Origin: Fuerstiella sp.
Lineage (GTDB): Bacteria; Planctomycetota; Planctomycetia; Planctomycetales; Planctomycetaceae
Assembly (NCBI GenBank): GCA_014238335.1
Contig: JABABI010000070.1
Span: 1-36,663, forward strand
Reading direction: 5' to 3'
Length of the DNA: 36,663 nucleotides
Below the pieces are notes generated by a model. That model did no database searches and had not been told where the DNA came from. It saw nothing but the letters and a program-made list of their open reading frames with translations. The position numbers were made by a program, and so were the translations under genes. Shown one piece after another: positions 26,024-34,514 of the stretch. Position 1 is the stretch's first letter; every line of letters starts with the position of its first letter.

Positions 26024-26188
26024 CTGTGGATTGATTGATTCAAAAGGGCGCGAACGCAGAAGAGCTGTCAGGAAAGACAATCATCATCGTTCATTATCAA
26101 CCGAAGTCCATAAACAGAACGCCGAATCGCTCAACGAAAGCGTCGGCCGGTTTCAGCGGGCGGTCACATCGCGCACGTGGCCCCACAG

Positions 26189-27163
26189 CTACTTCTTATT
26201 CACCACATTCTGAGGAGCTCCATTGAAGAACGATTTCAAATTGGCAGCCGACATCGCCAGCAGTCTGGATCGAGCCTCTTGTGCATACCACGCCACATGC
26301 GGAGTAATCAGACAGCGTGGAGCACTCAGCAGAGAATTATCCTTCGCAGGCGGCTCGGTCTCCAGCACGTCCAGCGCTGCCGCTGCAATCTGATTCTGAC
26401 CCAGTGCATCAGCAAGAGCCGGCTGATCGATCAACTGACCTCGACTGGTATTGATCAGAAAAGCTGTCGGCTTCATCTGTTTGAGTCGTTCCGCGTTAAC
26501 CATTTCTGCTGTCTCACTGGTCAGCGGGCAGTGCAGCGAAACGACATCCGCCTGCTGAAACAGGTGATCAATCGGAACATATTTAACCGCAAGTCCATCA
26601 ACGGTCGCAGGACCTTCTGCCGTTCGTCCGCTTGCAATGATGCGCATCCCCATGGCCTGACCGATGCGAGCAACCGACAGCCCAATCCGTCCGAGCCCTA
26701 CGATGCCCAGTGTTCTGCCACACAGTTCAATAATCGGTCCGCAGGGCAGGCAGAAGTCATCACCGTTGGTCCATTTGCCCTGCTTTACAGCAGCATCATG
26801 AGCCCGAATGCCGCGTGCCAGTTCCAGCATCAGCGCGATGGTATGCTGAGCGACGGAATCAGTTCCGTACACAGGAACGTTGGAAACCGTCACGTCGTGT
26901 GCAGTTGCGGCTTCAACGTCAACAATATTGAATCCCGTTGCTGTGACACCGATGTACCGCAACTGAGGAAGCTGCTGAATTGAGTTTGCGTCCAACGGTA
27001 CTTTATTGGTGATGACGGCAGTCGCGTCCGTCGATCGCTCCACGACCAGTGACGGCGGCGTCCGGTCGTGACTGCTGACGTCGCCCAGATCATGAAAGGC
27101 GGCCCAGCTGAGATCACCAGGATTCAGCGTTTGCGCGTCAAGTATCACGATGCGTTCAGTCAC
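26189..27163 (-). CDS. D-2-hydroxyacid dehydrogenase (NAD-dependent)
   Basis: A 324-residue cytoplasmic D-isomer-specific 2-hydroxyacid dehydrogenase, closest in motif pattern to glycerate/hydroxypyruvate reductases. Seen are VTATGFNIVDVEAA in the substrate domain, the NAD-binding GLGRIG at 156-161, Arg241 in NTSRGQLID, Glu270 in VLETEP and His289 in ITPHVAW, so the catalytic Arg/Glu/His set is complete. It probably reduces hydroxypyruvate, glyoxylate or a related 2-oxoacid, which is inference. GTG 27163 is taken as the start (GGAA about 8 bases upstream); the frame continues to 27205 without a good start. It is 165 bp upstream of the SSS transporter gene on the same strand and may be co-regulated with it. 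Confidence 0.9.
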   Translation of the reverse strand: MTERIVILDAQTLNPGDLSWAAFHDLGDVSSHDRTPPSLVVERSTDATAVITNKVPLDANSIQQLPQLRYIGVTATGFNIVDVEAATAHDVTVSNVPVYGTDSVAQHTIALMLELARGIRAHDAAVKQGKWTNGDDFCLPCGPIIELCGRTLGIVGLGRIGLSVARIGQAMGMRIIASGRTAEGPATVDGLAVKYVPIDHLFQQADVVSLHCPLTSETAEMVNAERLKQMKPTAFLINTSRGQLIDQPALADALGQNQIAAAALDVLETEPPAKDNSLLSAPRCLITPHVAWYAQEARSRLLAMSAANLKSFFNGAPQNVVNKK

Positions 27164-27341
27164 TCTGCATTTCCCAAAAGTCGATCCAGAAAGAACTACC
27201 GGCACAGCTGACGGTGTATTCCCGACAGGTTAGAACAGAGTCGTTCAATGTGAAAGCGAAGGATATTGAATGTTTTCAAGGCTGATAACTGAGCAGAGGT
27301 GTGGCGCCGAATCCGTTGAGGCTCGTGAGGTGCCACCATCG

Positions 27342-28091
27342 TTAAATATCGTTTGAGCAATCCGGGGGCACTTCCGCAGTCCTAAATCGTGCCACCAGTT
27401 TTTTTGCAATCAATGGAAACAGTCCCAACACGACGAATGCCCCCAGCAACTGGGGGCTCAGTATTCCCGATGCACCTTTCTGTGCTAATGTCCGGAGGTC
27501 AGGGACACTTGACCCGGCGTAAACAAACACAATCGTGCCGGGGAACATACCGATCTGACTGACCCACCAGAAGGTTGCCGTCTTCATGGGAGTCAGTCCC
27601 ATCACAACGTTGATGACAAAAAATGGCACCGCAGGAATCAGTCGCAGCGTGAATAGATAGAAGGCCCCTTCTTTTTCCAGGTTGCAGTTGAATGCCGCCA
27701 GCTTCTCACCAAACCGGTTCTGTATCAAATCCCGTAATAGGTAGCGGCTCAGTAGAAATGCCAGAGTTGCCCCCGTCGTGGACGCAAAGCTGATCAGTAC
27801 GATGGCACGCCCCAGTCCAAAGTACCATGCGTAAACCAGACTCAACACGGCAGCACCAGGGAGCGACAATCCGGTCACCGCAACATAAACGCCAAACGCA
27901 AGGCCATAAATCAGGACCGGATGCTGCTGCTGATAGTCACGCAGTTCGGCTTCCTGCTGTGCAAGACTGTCCAGAGTCAATATATCACCGTAGTGCGTAG
28001 ACCCCCATCCAGCAGCGGTCAGCACTGTGGTCAGCACGAGCAGCTTCAGAAAAGGCTGCGCCTTCCTGTCAGTGTTCTGTGCTGTTGTCAT
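27342..28091 (-). CDS. TVP38/TMEM64 family membrane protein (DedA-like)
   Basis: A 249-residue integral membrane protein of the TVP38/TMEM64 (SNARE-associated, DedA-related) family, members of which are implicated in lipid scrambling or membrane homeostasis. Five to six hydrophobic segments are visible. The family core is GVYVAVTGLSLPGAAVLSL, followed by the charged re-entrant region with SRYLLRDLIQNRFGEKL and the FTLRLIPAVPFFVINVVMGLTPM block, which carries the conserved Arg and Pro residues. The C-terminal ATFWWVSQIGMFPGTIVFVYAG segment fits too. ATG 28091 has AGG about 8 bases upstream; the longer frame to 28163 lacks support. It is upstream of the hydroxyacid dehydrogenase on the same strand but 178 bp away. 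Confidence 0.88.
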   Translation of the reverse strand: MTTAQNTDRKAQPFLKLLVLTTVLTAAGWGSTHYGDILTLDSLAQQEAELRDYQQQHPVLIYGLAFGVYVAVTGLSLPGAAVLSLVYAWYFGLGRAIVLISFASTTGATLAFLLSRYLLRDLIQNRFGEKLAAFNCNLEKEGAFYLFTLRLIPAVPFFVINVVMGLTPMKTATFWWVSQIGMFPGTIVFVYAGSSVPDLRTLAQKGASGILSPQLLGAFVVLGLFPLIAKKLVARFRTAEVPPDCSNDI

Positions 28092-28614
28092 CTGTTGACC
28101 TGGTTGAATTCGTAACTGTATGCCCTGACTTCGTACAAGTGGTTTCAAAACCACTGAATACAAGCACGAAGCGCAAGCGCGTAAATCGCAATAAGATCAC
28201 GGTCGTAACCACTTGCTGCCGCTGCGTGCTGGTATTGAAACCACTTCGTAGCCTGGCGAACGCACAGCGTGACGTTGCGAAGCAGGAAGTCCTTACCCGT
28301 ATCTCCCGTATCTCGTCATTCCGGATCATAGCACGCCCCACAACTCTGATCATGCGACCAGACAGCAAAACAGGAACGCCGCCCGTCGGCCGTTACACCT
28401 GATTCAGCAGGAACGCCCCTCCGCCAACAGGATCGCTCCGCAGTGACTTGCTGATCGTCAGGCAGGGCTCTAAAACACACACTGACGTCACACGGCACAG
28501 CTCGGAAACAGAAGCCGTTTCCCGCAGGTCACGCCTGCGTGCGGGCCGGACGTGAGGCGGGATTACCAGAAAACTCAAATCTATCACTCTATCATTGAAA
28601 CACCACACAACGTT
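28092..28614. other. Intergenic region before the RidA-type gene, with repeats
   Basis: About 520 bp between the divergent TVP38-type gene and the RidA-type gene. It holds the imperfect inverted-repeat element at 28138-28245 (separate entry), two tandem copies of a 9-base unit CCCGTATCT at 28296-28313, and a GC-rich hairpin region at 28521-28545 (arms CGCAGG/CCTGCG, or alternatively CCCGCA/TGCGGG). No open frame is convincing. Confidence 0.5.
28138..28245. repeat. Imperfect inverted-repeat element, about 108 bp
   Basis: The left arm AGTGGTTTCA... continues with TACAAGCACGAAGCGCAAGC (28159-28178). The right arm (28215-28245) is the reverse complement: AGTGGTTTCAA then TACCAGCACGCAGCGGCAGC, matching 16 of 20 bases in that part. 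The left arm carries an extra roughly 10 bases that form a small hairpin (AGTGGTT-TCAA-AACCACT, 28138-28155). The TACAAGCACGAAGCGCAAG motif is one I recall as recurring between genes in planctomycete genomes, which is memory and not checked. It may be a miniature, non-coding mobile or palindromic element. Confidence 0.55.
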
Positions 28615-29076
28615 ATGAGTACAGAAGCAAAAGCACGAGAACTCGGAGTCTCCCTCGAATCACTGGAACCTGGTTACCTGAATCTGTGTATCCGCAGCGG
28701 AAACCAACTGATTACGTCCGGTCACACCAGCGACTTAAAGGGCGTGCTCGGTAAAGACGTTTCTGTCGAACAGGGTTATGACGCTGCGAAGGACTGCGCA
28801 AAAAAAATTCTGCGTTCTGTCTACAACGCTCACGGAACGTTGGAGGGACTGAAAGTCGTCAAGGTTCTTGGATGTGTTTATTCCGCCCCGGACTTCACCG
28901 ATCAACATCTGGTGATTAACGGCTGCTCGGACCTACTGCACCAAATCTTTGGAAAAGACGGCGACGGATATCACGCGCGAAGCGCCCTGGGCTTTGCCGC
29001 ATTGCCCACCGGAGCCGCCGTCGAAGTCGAAGCCATCTTCGAAGTGCGGGGCGGTCCGCAGGCCGATGCGGGCTAA
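28615..29076 (+). CDS. RidA family protein (YjgF/YER057c/UK114)
   Basis: A 153-residue cytoplasmic RidA-type protein, a trimeric fold whose best-known members hydrolyse reactive enamine/imine intermediates from PLP enzymes. Seen are the N-terminal LITSGHTSDLKG segment, the central AAKDCAKKILRSVYNAHGTLEGLKVVKVLGCV helix and strand (here split in evidence), and the C-terminal ARSALGFAALPTGAAVEVEAI, in which Arg122 and a Glu at 137 or 139 match the functional Arg and acidic residues of active RidA proteins. It is more like the YjgF-like group with a longer middle than short RidA. ATG 28615 follows the gene-free region. It converges on the sulfatase, with 99 bp between stops. Confidence 0.88.
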   Translation: MSTEAKARELGVSLESLEPGYLNLCIRSGNQLITSGHTSDLKGVLGKDVSVEQGYDAAKDCAKKILRSVYNAHGTLEGLKVVKVLGCVYSAPDFTDQHLVINGCSDLLHQIFGKDGDGYHARSALGFAALPTGAAVEVEAIFEVRGGPQADAG

Positions 29077-29175
29077 CGCCCGGGGAGGGCCGTGCCACGT
29101 TTGATGGTTGCTCACAGGTTACCGTAATGAGACCGGCCCCTGAATGGGGCGGAACACCAGCACGCCGCGCTGGAA

Positions 29176-30579
29176 TCAGTAGTCTGCTTCGTCGTCACTG
29201 CGTTTACACGATGCCTGCCACGCGACAGCTTCTGACCGCAACTGTGCGGTCAGACCGGGGTGGGTGGCCGCAAGATCTTCAGACTCACCCGGATCCGCGA
29301 CCAGGTCATAAAGTTCCCACGTCTTCCCACTGTCGCCGCTGTAGAGTTTGTGCGCCCCGGAGTGCCAGGCGACCTGATTTTCCGATTGAAAACCGATCGA
29401 CTGACTGCGCCTGGATTTCTTTCCACGCATCACATCGGCCAGTGAGACTCCGTCAAGCGGACGATCGTCCGGATAGCTGATGCCCAGCAAATCCAGTACG
29501 GTCGGCAGGTAGTCACTGGTCACGGCCGGGAAGTCCGTTGATGAGCCGGCAGCAATCGTGCCCGGCCATTCCATGATGCCTGGCACGCGGACTCCTCCTT
29601 CGTACAGCGACCGCTTGCGGCCCCGAAACTCGGCAGCCGAACCCGGGGCTTTGCCTGCCGGCCCGTTGTCCGAACAGAAACACAGCAGAGTATTTCCTGA
29701 TACGCCAAGCGTTCGCAATCGATCTCTGAGCCGACCGACCTGTTCGTCCAGCGCAGTCACACAGCCGTAGTAGTTTCGCTCATAGACGCTGTACTCTTTG
29801 TACGGGGCCACATGTCTTTTGCCGGCAACGACCGGCAGGTGAGGCGCATGAAACCAAATCGCAGCGAAGAACGGCTGCTTCTTCGCCACGGACGATTCAA
29901 TAAACGGCACGGCACGGTCCATGATCAGGCGAGAATCATCACCTTCCAGATTCTTTGTGACTGCTTTCCCGGCATGGTTCCAGTAATGAGTTCCGTATGA
30001 TACCGCCTTCGACTTATCGACGATCGCGTCCCACGCGTTCCTGCCTGCATCCTTCGGTTTGATCATTGGGTCAAAGGTGGGCACCTTCGATTCCGTAACG
30101 AAGCTGTCGTCATATCCGTGCTCGCTCGGAATGGAATAGTGCTTTTTACCGTGAGGGCCGCCGCGATTAGCGTCATTGACCGTGGTTGTCAGTGTGCCGA
30201 GATGCCATTTGCCGAAATGCCCGGACGTGTACCCTTCCTTTTTCAGCAGTTCCGGCAGAGTGATTTCCTGTTTCTTCATGTGACCGGTATTGGCTGAGAA
30301 AACCCCAAATCGATACGGGTGCCGACCGGTGAGGCAGCTGCCTCGTGTGGGACTGCAAACCGGAGCAGCCGCGTAAAAGCGATTAAACTTCATCCCCGCC
30401 GCCGCCATAACGTCAATGTTGGGCGTACGAATTGGCGAATTTGCATTAAAACACTGCGGGTCGCCGTAACCAAGGTCATCACACATGACCAGGATTACAT
30501 TTGGTTTCGACTGGTCCCCGGCCGGACACACATTCAAACAGGTCAGGACAACGACAGTCAGAAGAATCGGAAGTTTCAT
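29176..30579 (-). CDS. Secreted sulfatase
   Basis: A 467-residue exported arylsulfatase-type enzyme, one of the large planctomycete sulfatase families that desulfate algal polysaccharides or similar esters. A signal peptide covers about 1-20. The mature protein begins with NVILVMCDDLGYGD (metal ligands Asp34/Asp35), then the maturation motif CSPTR at 75-79, whose Cys75 must be converted to formylglycine, and LTGRHPYRFG. Later metal/substrate segments are GKWHLG, FHAPHLPV and CFCSDNGPAG with the Asp/Asn pair, and the conserved EGGVRVPGI. The C-terminal domain is short and ends in a helical tail. It is an isolated gene here, so the natural sulfate ester cannot be inferred from context; the maturase is not in the window. 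Confidence 0.94.
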   Translation of the reverse strand: MKLPILLTVVVLTCLNVCPAGDQSKPNVILVMCDDLGYGDPQCFNANSPIRTPNIDVMAAAGMKFNRFYAAAPVCSPTRGSCLTGRHPYRFGVFSANTGHMKKQEITLPELLKKEGYTSGHFGKWHLGTLTTTVNDANRGGPHGKKHYSIPSEHGYDDSFVTESKVPTFDPMIKPKDAGRNAWDAIVDKSKAVSYGTHYWNHAGKAVTKNLEGDDSRLIMDRAVPFIESSVAKKQPFFAAIWFHAPHLPVVAGKRHVAPYKEYSVYERNYYGCVTALDEQVGRLRDRLRTLGVSGNTLLCFCSDNGPAGKAPGSAAEFRGRKRSLYEGGVRVPGIMEWPGTIAAGSSTDFPAVTSDYLPTVLDLLGISYPDDRPLDGVSLADVMRGKKSRRSQSIGFQSENQVAWHSGAHKLYSGDSGKTWELYDLVADPGESEDLAATHPGLTAQLRSEAVAWQASCKRSDDEADY

Positions 30580-30697
30580 TGCAGGCTCGCGAAACGAACA
30601 AGGGTGATCACTCAGGCGTGCCTGAAGAGAACGAGATTTTTTCAGGAATGTTTTCGGATACAGATCCGCCTGTGTTCGAAAAACGATGGCTGCCCCT

Positions 30698-30728
30698 TTG
30701 CACTCCGCCCATCACGGTAGCATATACT
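30698..30728 (+). promoter_or_regulatory. Candidate promoter for the metallophosphoesterase-uvrA-decarboxylase operon
   Basis: TTGCAC (30698-30703) and TATACT (30723-30728) resemble sigma-70 -35 and -10 elements, but the spacing of 19 bp is longer than the usual 17. It lies about 84 bp before the ATG of the metallophosphoesterase gene. By-eye match only. Confidence 0.3.
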
Positions 30729-30811
30729 ATCTCTGACCAGTTCCGATAATCAGTGACATAAACCGTCACCGCCCAACGATCTCTCCGGGGCGCTCCATTT
30801 GACCATTCAAC

Positions 30812-31597
30812 ATGATAAGAATTCTGCAGCTCACCGACCTCCACGTTTTTTGCGAACCACAGCAGCGTCTGAAGGGAATTCCTACACGGGAGTGTCTGCA
30901 GGAGGTTGTCGCATGGATTTGCGACCACGAAGCTCCATTCGATCACCTGATCGTGACCGGAGATCACACGCACGACGAAAAGCCGGACAGCTACAGAACC
31001 GTGCAACAGATACTGGCGCCGTGGAGCGATCGCATCTGGCAGGTCCCCGGCAATCACGACGACCGCGAAGTTCTGCGGTCCGTCTTTGCGGACCGGATTA
31101 CTGGCGAAGGCTCTGATCAGGTCCGATTCTCATTCACCGATGAAGGCTGGCTGTGCGTCGGCCTGGATACTCACCTGCCCGGCGAAGTCGCGGGCTGGAT
31201 CGATCAGGAACAGGTGGACTGGCTGCGCGATGTGATCGCAGATTCACCAGGTTTACAGGTGGCTCTGTTTTTTCATCACCCCCCAGTCGAACTGGGCAGC
31301 GAGTGGATGGATCGCATTGGACTTGGCGGCCGCGAGGGCCTGGAACAGCTGATAGCTGGAGAAGAACGAATCCGGCTGGTTTGCTGCGGTCATGTGCACC
31401 ACGAATTCGAATCTCAGATCGGTTCCGCAAAGATCTACACCACACCGTCGACGGGAATTCAGTTCAATCCGGCCGGCGCGGTGGCGAACTTCGCTGCTGA
31501 TGCGCCAGGGTATCGAGTGATCGAAGTTGGTCCCGCAGGCTTCTCCACACATGTCGTGCGACTGCCGGAAGTCCGTTATACGCCGTTCGCGGATTGA
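30812..31597 (+). CDS. Metallophosphoesterase, class III cyclic nucleotide phosphodiesterase-like (CpdA-type)
   Basis: A 261-residue cytoplasmic calcineurin-like phosphoesterase. All family metal motifs are present: TDLH with Asp9 and His11, VTGDHTHD with Asp51, PGNHDD with Asn81 and His82, FFHHP with His155/156 and CGHVHHEF with His194 and His196, giving a complete dimetal site. The pattern and length fit the CpdA/Rv0805 class, which cleaves cyclic AMP and other phosphodiesters, but specificity is not certain. ATG 30812 starts immediately before the first motif. It is the first gene of a run whose uvrA-family gene begins 10 bases after its stop, with the ribosome binding site overlapping the stop region. 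Confidence 0.88.
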   Translation: MIRILQLTDLHVFCEPQQRLKGIPTRECLQEVVAWICDHEAPFDHLIVTGDHTHDEKPDSYRTVQQILAPWSDRIWQVPGNHDDREVLRSVFADRITGEGSDQVRFSFTDEGWLCVGLDTHLPGEVAGWIDQEQVDWLRDVIADSPGLQVALFFHHPPVELGSEWMDRIGLGGREGLEQLIAGEERIRLVCCGHVHHEFESQIGSAKIYTTPSTGIQFNPAGAVANFAADAPGYRVIEVGPAGFSTHVVRLPEVRYTPFAD

Positions 31598-31607
31598 AGG
31601 TCGATCA

Positions 31608-34514
31608 GTGAGCCTGTCTTCTGACAACCAGCGTTCGTCGTCGAGCACGGAGAATCCATCCGGCCCGACGGACAGCGATCCCCCTGCGTCCTTGGGCGAT
31701 GGATTGCACCGCAGCATCGAACTGGAAGGCGTCCGAGTCCACAATCTGCGCAACTTCGATCTGAAGATTCGTCGTAACGCACTGACTGTGATTTGTGGAG
31801 TCAGTGGATCCGGAAAAAGCAGTCTGGCTTTTGACACCCTGTTTGCCGAAGGACAGCGCAGGTATGTTGAGACGTTCTCGCCGTATGCCCGCCAGTTTCT
31901 GGACCGAGTCGAACGCCCGGACGTCGATCGCATCGACGGAATTCCGCCTGCCATCGCCATACGACAGAACGTTCGCACAAACAGTGCCCGCAGCACCGTC
32001 GGCACTCGCACTGAGATTCTGGAGCACCTGAGAATTCTGTTTGCAAAAGCCGGACAGGTCGTCTGCCCGACGTGCCGTGTCGCCGCTATCGCGATGTCTG
32101 CCGATTCCGCCGCCGATCACCTGGTCAGTGTGGCCGATGGCCGCCGCTGCATGCTGGTATTTGATGTGCAGTCAACAACCGCCTCCGAACTCCTGCAGAT
32201 TGGATTTACGCGGTGTATCATCGATGAATCCACGATGCCCCTGGAGGAACTGGATAACCACGTCGTCGAGTCTGCATCGATTCGAGTCGTGGCAGACCGC
32301 ATCCGCGTAGCCGAATCGGCTAAGACTCGGTTGTCAGAAAGCATTGAACAGGCCTTCGCGCATTCCGGCGGGAGGTGTATCGCCCTTGTCGCTGCGGGGG
32401 ATAGTCCCATCGCCAGCAGTCCGCCCGCCGCCAAGATCGTTGATGGAAAGCCGTGGCAGGCAGTAACTCTGTCACAGAGTCTGATGTGCACCTCCTGCAG
32501 CAAAGAGTTCCCCAAACCGTCCACGGAATCATTGAGTTTTCATTCACCGATCGGAGCCTGCAGCACGTGTGAGGGCTTTGGGCAGGTATCAGGCGTGACG
32601 TTGCAGAAAGTCGTGCCGGACGATGCGGTGTCCCTGCGCGACGGTGCGATTCAACCATGGACGACACCGGCATATCGTCACGAACTGGATGAGCTGCTCG
32701 CTTTGGCGGACGACTATGAAATACCGGCCGACGTCCCGTTCGCTGAAGTAGGCCCGAAAGCGCGGCAGTTGATTCACGACGGCATTCCGGAACGAGATTT
32801 CGGCGGGCTGTCGGGATTTCATCAGTGGCTCGTAAAAAATCGCTACAAACGCGGCGTCTCCGTTCTGCTGAACCGCTGGCGATCATGGCTGCCGTGCGCA
32901 GCGTGCGACGGGACTCGACTATCCGAATCCGGTCGCTGCCTGCAACTGTGCGGAGTCACGCTCACCGACGTCTGCCAAAAGGAACTGAGCCAGCTCAACG
33001 ACTGGCTCGCTGCCGCGGCTGCCAGCTTAACAGACGAAGTTGCCACGGCGTTGACGACGCCGCTGCTGCAGCTGAACAGTCGGCTCCGGTTTCTGAAGGA
33101 CTGCGGTCTGGGCTACCTGTCACTCGACCGCACTATGAAGACTCTGTCCAGCGGCGAGGCACAACGTGTCGTGCTGACGGCGGCGCTCGGTTCCGGATTA
33201 ATTAACACACTCTATGTGCTGGACGAACCGACGAGCGGACTGCACTCCACCGACACGCAAAGAGTCATCGACGCGACGCGCCGCCTGAAACAGCTCGGCA
33301 ACACGGTCGTCGTTGTGGAACACGATTCTGACTTCATCAAAGCAGCCGACGAACTGGTGGAAATCGGACCGGAAGCGGGAAACGCCGGGGGGCTGGTGGT
33401 CTTTCAGGGAACGCCGCACGAACTGGTCACATCACATTCAACGGCCACAGGTGAAGCACTGGCTGGCCTGGAAACAGCACCAACGGACCAGAAGACGCGG
33501 CAACCGCACTCATGGCTGAGTTTTTCTGATGTCACCTGCCACAACATTCAATCGCTTTCCGGTTCGCTGCCGCTGGACGTGATCTGTGCGGTTACCGGCG
33601 TCAGCGGCAGTGGCAAGAGCTCGCTGATCGTGGATGCTCTGCATCCCGCTCTGTGCCAGCGTCTTGGACAGAAATGTGATATTTCATTTGATGCCACGGT
33701 GGCGAATCTTGACGGCTGGCAGAATCTTTCCGAAGTCGCTCTGCTGGATCAAAGTCCTCTTCCACGGTCGCGCCGCAGCATCCCGGCCACGGCCATTGGC
33801 TGTTTTGACGAGATTCGAAAGGTCATCGCATCAACTTACGAAGCCAGAAAACGCAACTACAAGCCCGGAATGTTCAGTTTCAATTCCGCTCAGGGAGGCC
33901 GCTGCGAAAACTGCGAAGGCCATGGCATCGTCACCGTGCAAATGCAGTTTCTGGCGGACATCGAAACGACGTGTGAGCAGTGTGCGGGCCGACGGTTTCG
34001 CCCGAACGTCCTGGACGTACGGTATCGCGACCGCAGCATCCACGACATTCTGCAAATGACCAGTGACGAAGCCTTCGTATTCTTTAACGGTCATCGAAAA
34101 ATCCAGCAATGCCTCAATGCTCTGCGGCAGGCCGGACTGGGTTATATCCGACTGGGCCAGCCGGTGTCGACGCTGTCCGGTGGAGAATGTCAGCGGCTGC
34201 GAATCGCCACTCTGCTGGCTGGAATCCCGCTGAGCGACAGTGACTCTGTCCCCGACAATCCTGCCGCCGCAGGCAGGTCGACGTCCGGGCAAACATTGTT
34301 CATTCTGGACGAACCGTCCACGGGATTGCATGCAAAAGACATTGCCGCTTTGATGCAGTGCCTTAATCACCTGGTCGAAATCGGTCACAGCATTATCGTC
34401 ATTGAACACGACCCGCAGATCGTTCGACACGCGGACCACGTCATTGAAATGGGCCCGGGAGCCGGACACGACGGCGGACAAATTGTTTCGTCCGAATGCC
34501 CTGCATTATCATGA
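31608..34514 (+). CDS. uvrA: UvrA-family excinuclease ABC subunit A (divergent paralogue)
   Basis: A 968-residue protein with the complete UvrA plan: N-terminal ATPase with Walker A GVSGSGKS at 64-71, signature LSSGEAQR at 513-520 and Walker B LYVLDEP at 535-541; a zinc finger with CTSC/CSTC at 294-321; a second ATPase with Walker A at 664-671, a zinc finger starting CENC at 766, signature LSGGECQR at 856-863 and FILDEP at 898-903. UvrA recognises damaged DNA for nucleotide excision repair. Differences from the housekeeping protein are SSGE instead of SGGE, RSRRSIPATAIG in place of RTPRSNPATYTG, a shorter segment after residue 182 where the UvrB-binding domain should be, and a short C-terminus. 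A second, canonical UvrA is therefore expected elsewhere. GTG 31608 has GAAGG 7 bases upstream. Confidence 0.85.
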   Translation: MSLSSDNQRSSSSTENPSGPTDSDPPASLGDGLHRSIELEGVRVHNLRNFDLKIRRNALTVICGVSGSGKSSLAFDTLFAEGQRRYVETFSPYARQFLDRVERPDVDRIDGIPPAIAIRQNVRTNSARSTVGTRTEILEHLRILFAKAGQVVCPTCRVAAIAMSADSAADHLVSVADGRRCMLVFDVQSTTASELLQIGFTRCIIDESTMPLEELDNHVVESASIRVVADRIRVAESAKTRLSESIEQAFAHSGGRCIALVAAGDSPIASSPPAAKIVDGKPWQAVTLSQSLMCTSCSKEFPKPSTESLSFHSPIGACSTCEGFGQVSGVTLQKVVPDDAVSLRDGAIQPWTTPAYRHELDELLALADDYEIPADVPFAEVGPKARQLIHDGIPERDFGGLSGFHQWLVKNRYKRGVSVLLNRWRSWLPCAACDGTRLSESGRCLQLCGVTLTDVCQKELSQLNDWLAAAAASLTDEVATALTTPLLQLNSRLRFLKDCGLGYLSLDRTMKTLSSGEAQRVVLTAALGSGLINTLYVLDEPTSGLHSTDTQRVIDATRRLKQLGNTVVVVEHDSDFIKAADELVEIGPEAGNAGGLVVFQGTPHELVTSHSTATGEALAGLETAPTDQKTRQPHSWLSFSDVTCHNIQSLSGSLPLDVICAVTGVSGSGKSSLIVDALHPALCQRLGQKCDISFDATVANLDGWQNLSEVALLDQSPLPRSRRSIPATAIGCFDEIRKVIASTYEARKRNYKPGMFSFNSAQGGRCENCEGHGIVTVQMQFLADIETTCEQCAGRRFRPNVLDVRYRDRSIHDILQMTSDEAFVFFNGHRKIQQCLNALRQAGLGYIRLGQPVSTLSGGECQRLRIATLLAGIPLSDSDSVPDNPAAAGRSTSGQTLFILDEPSTGLHAKDIAALMQCLNHLVEIGHSIIVIEHDPQIVRHADHVIEMGPGAGHDGGQIVSSECPALS

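Noticed and set aside
26177..26983. 268-codon plus-strand open frame
   Set aside because: It is antisense to the 2-hydroxyacid dehydrogenase, whose catalytic motifs are complete.
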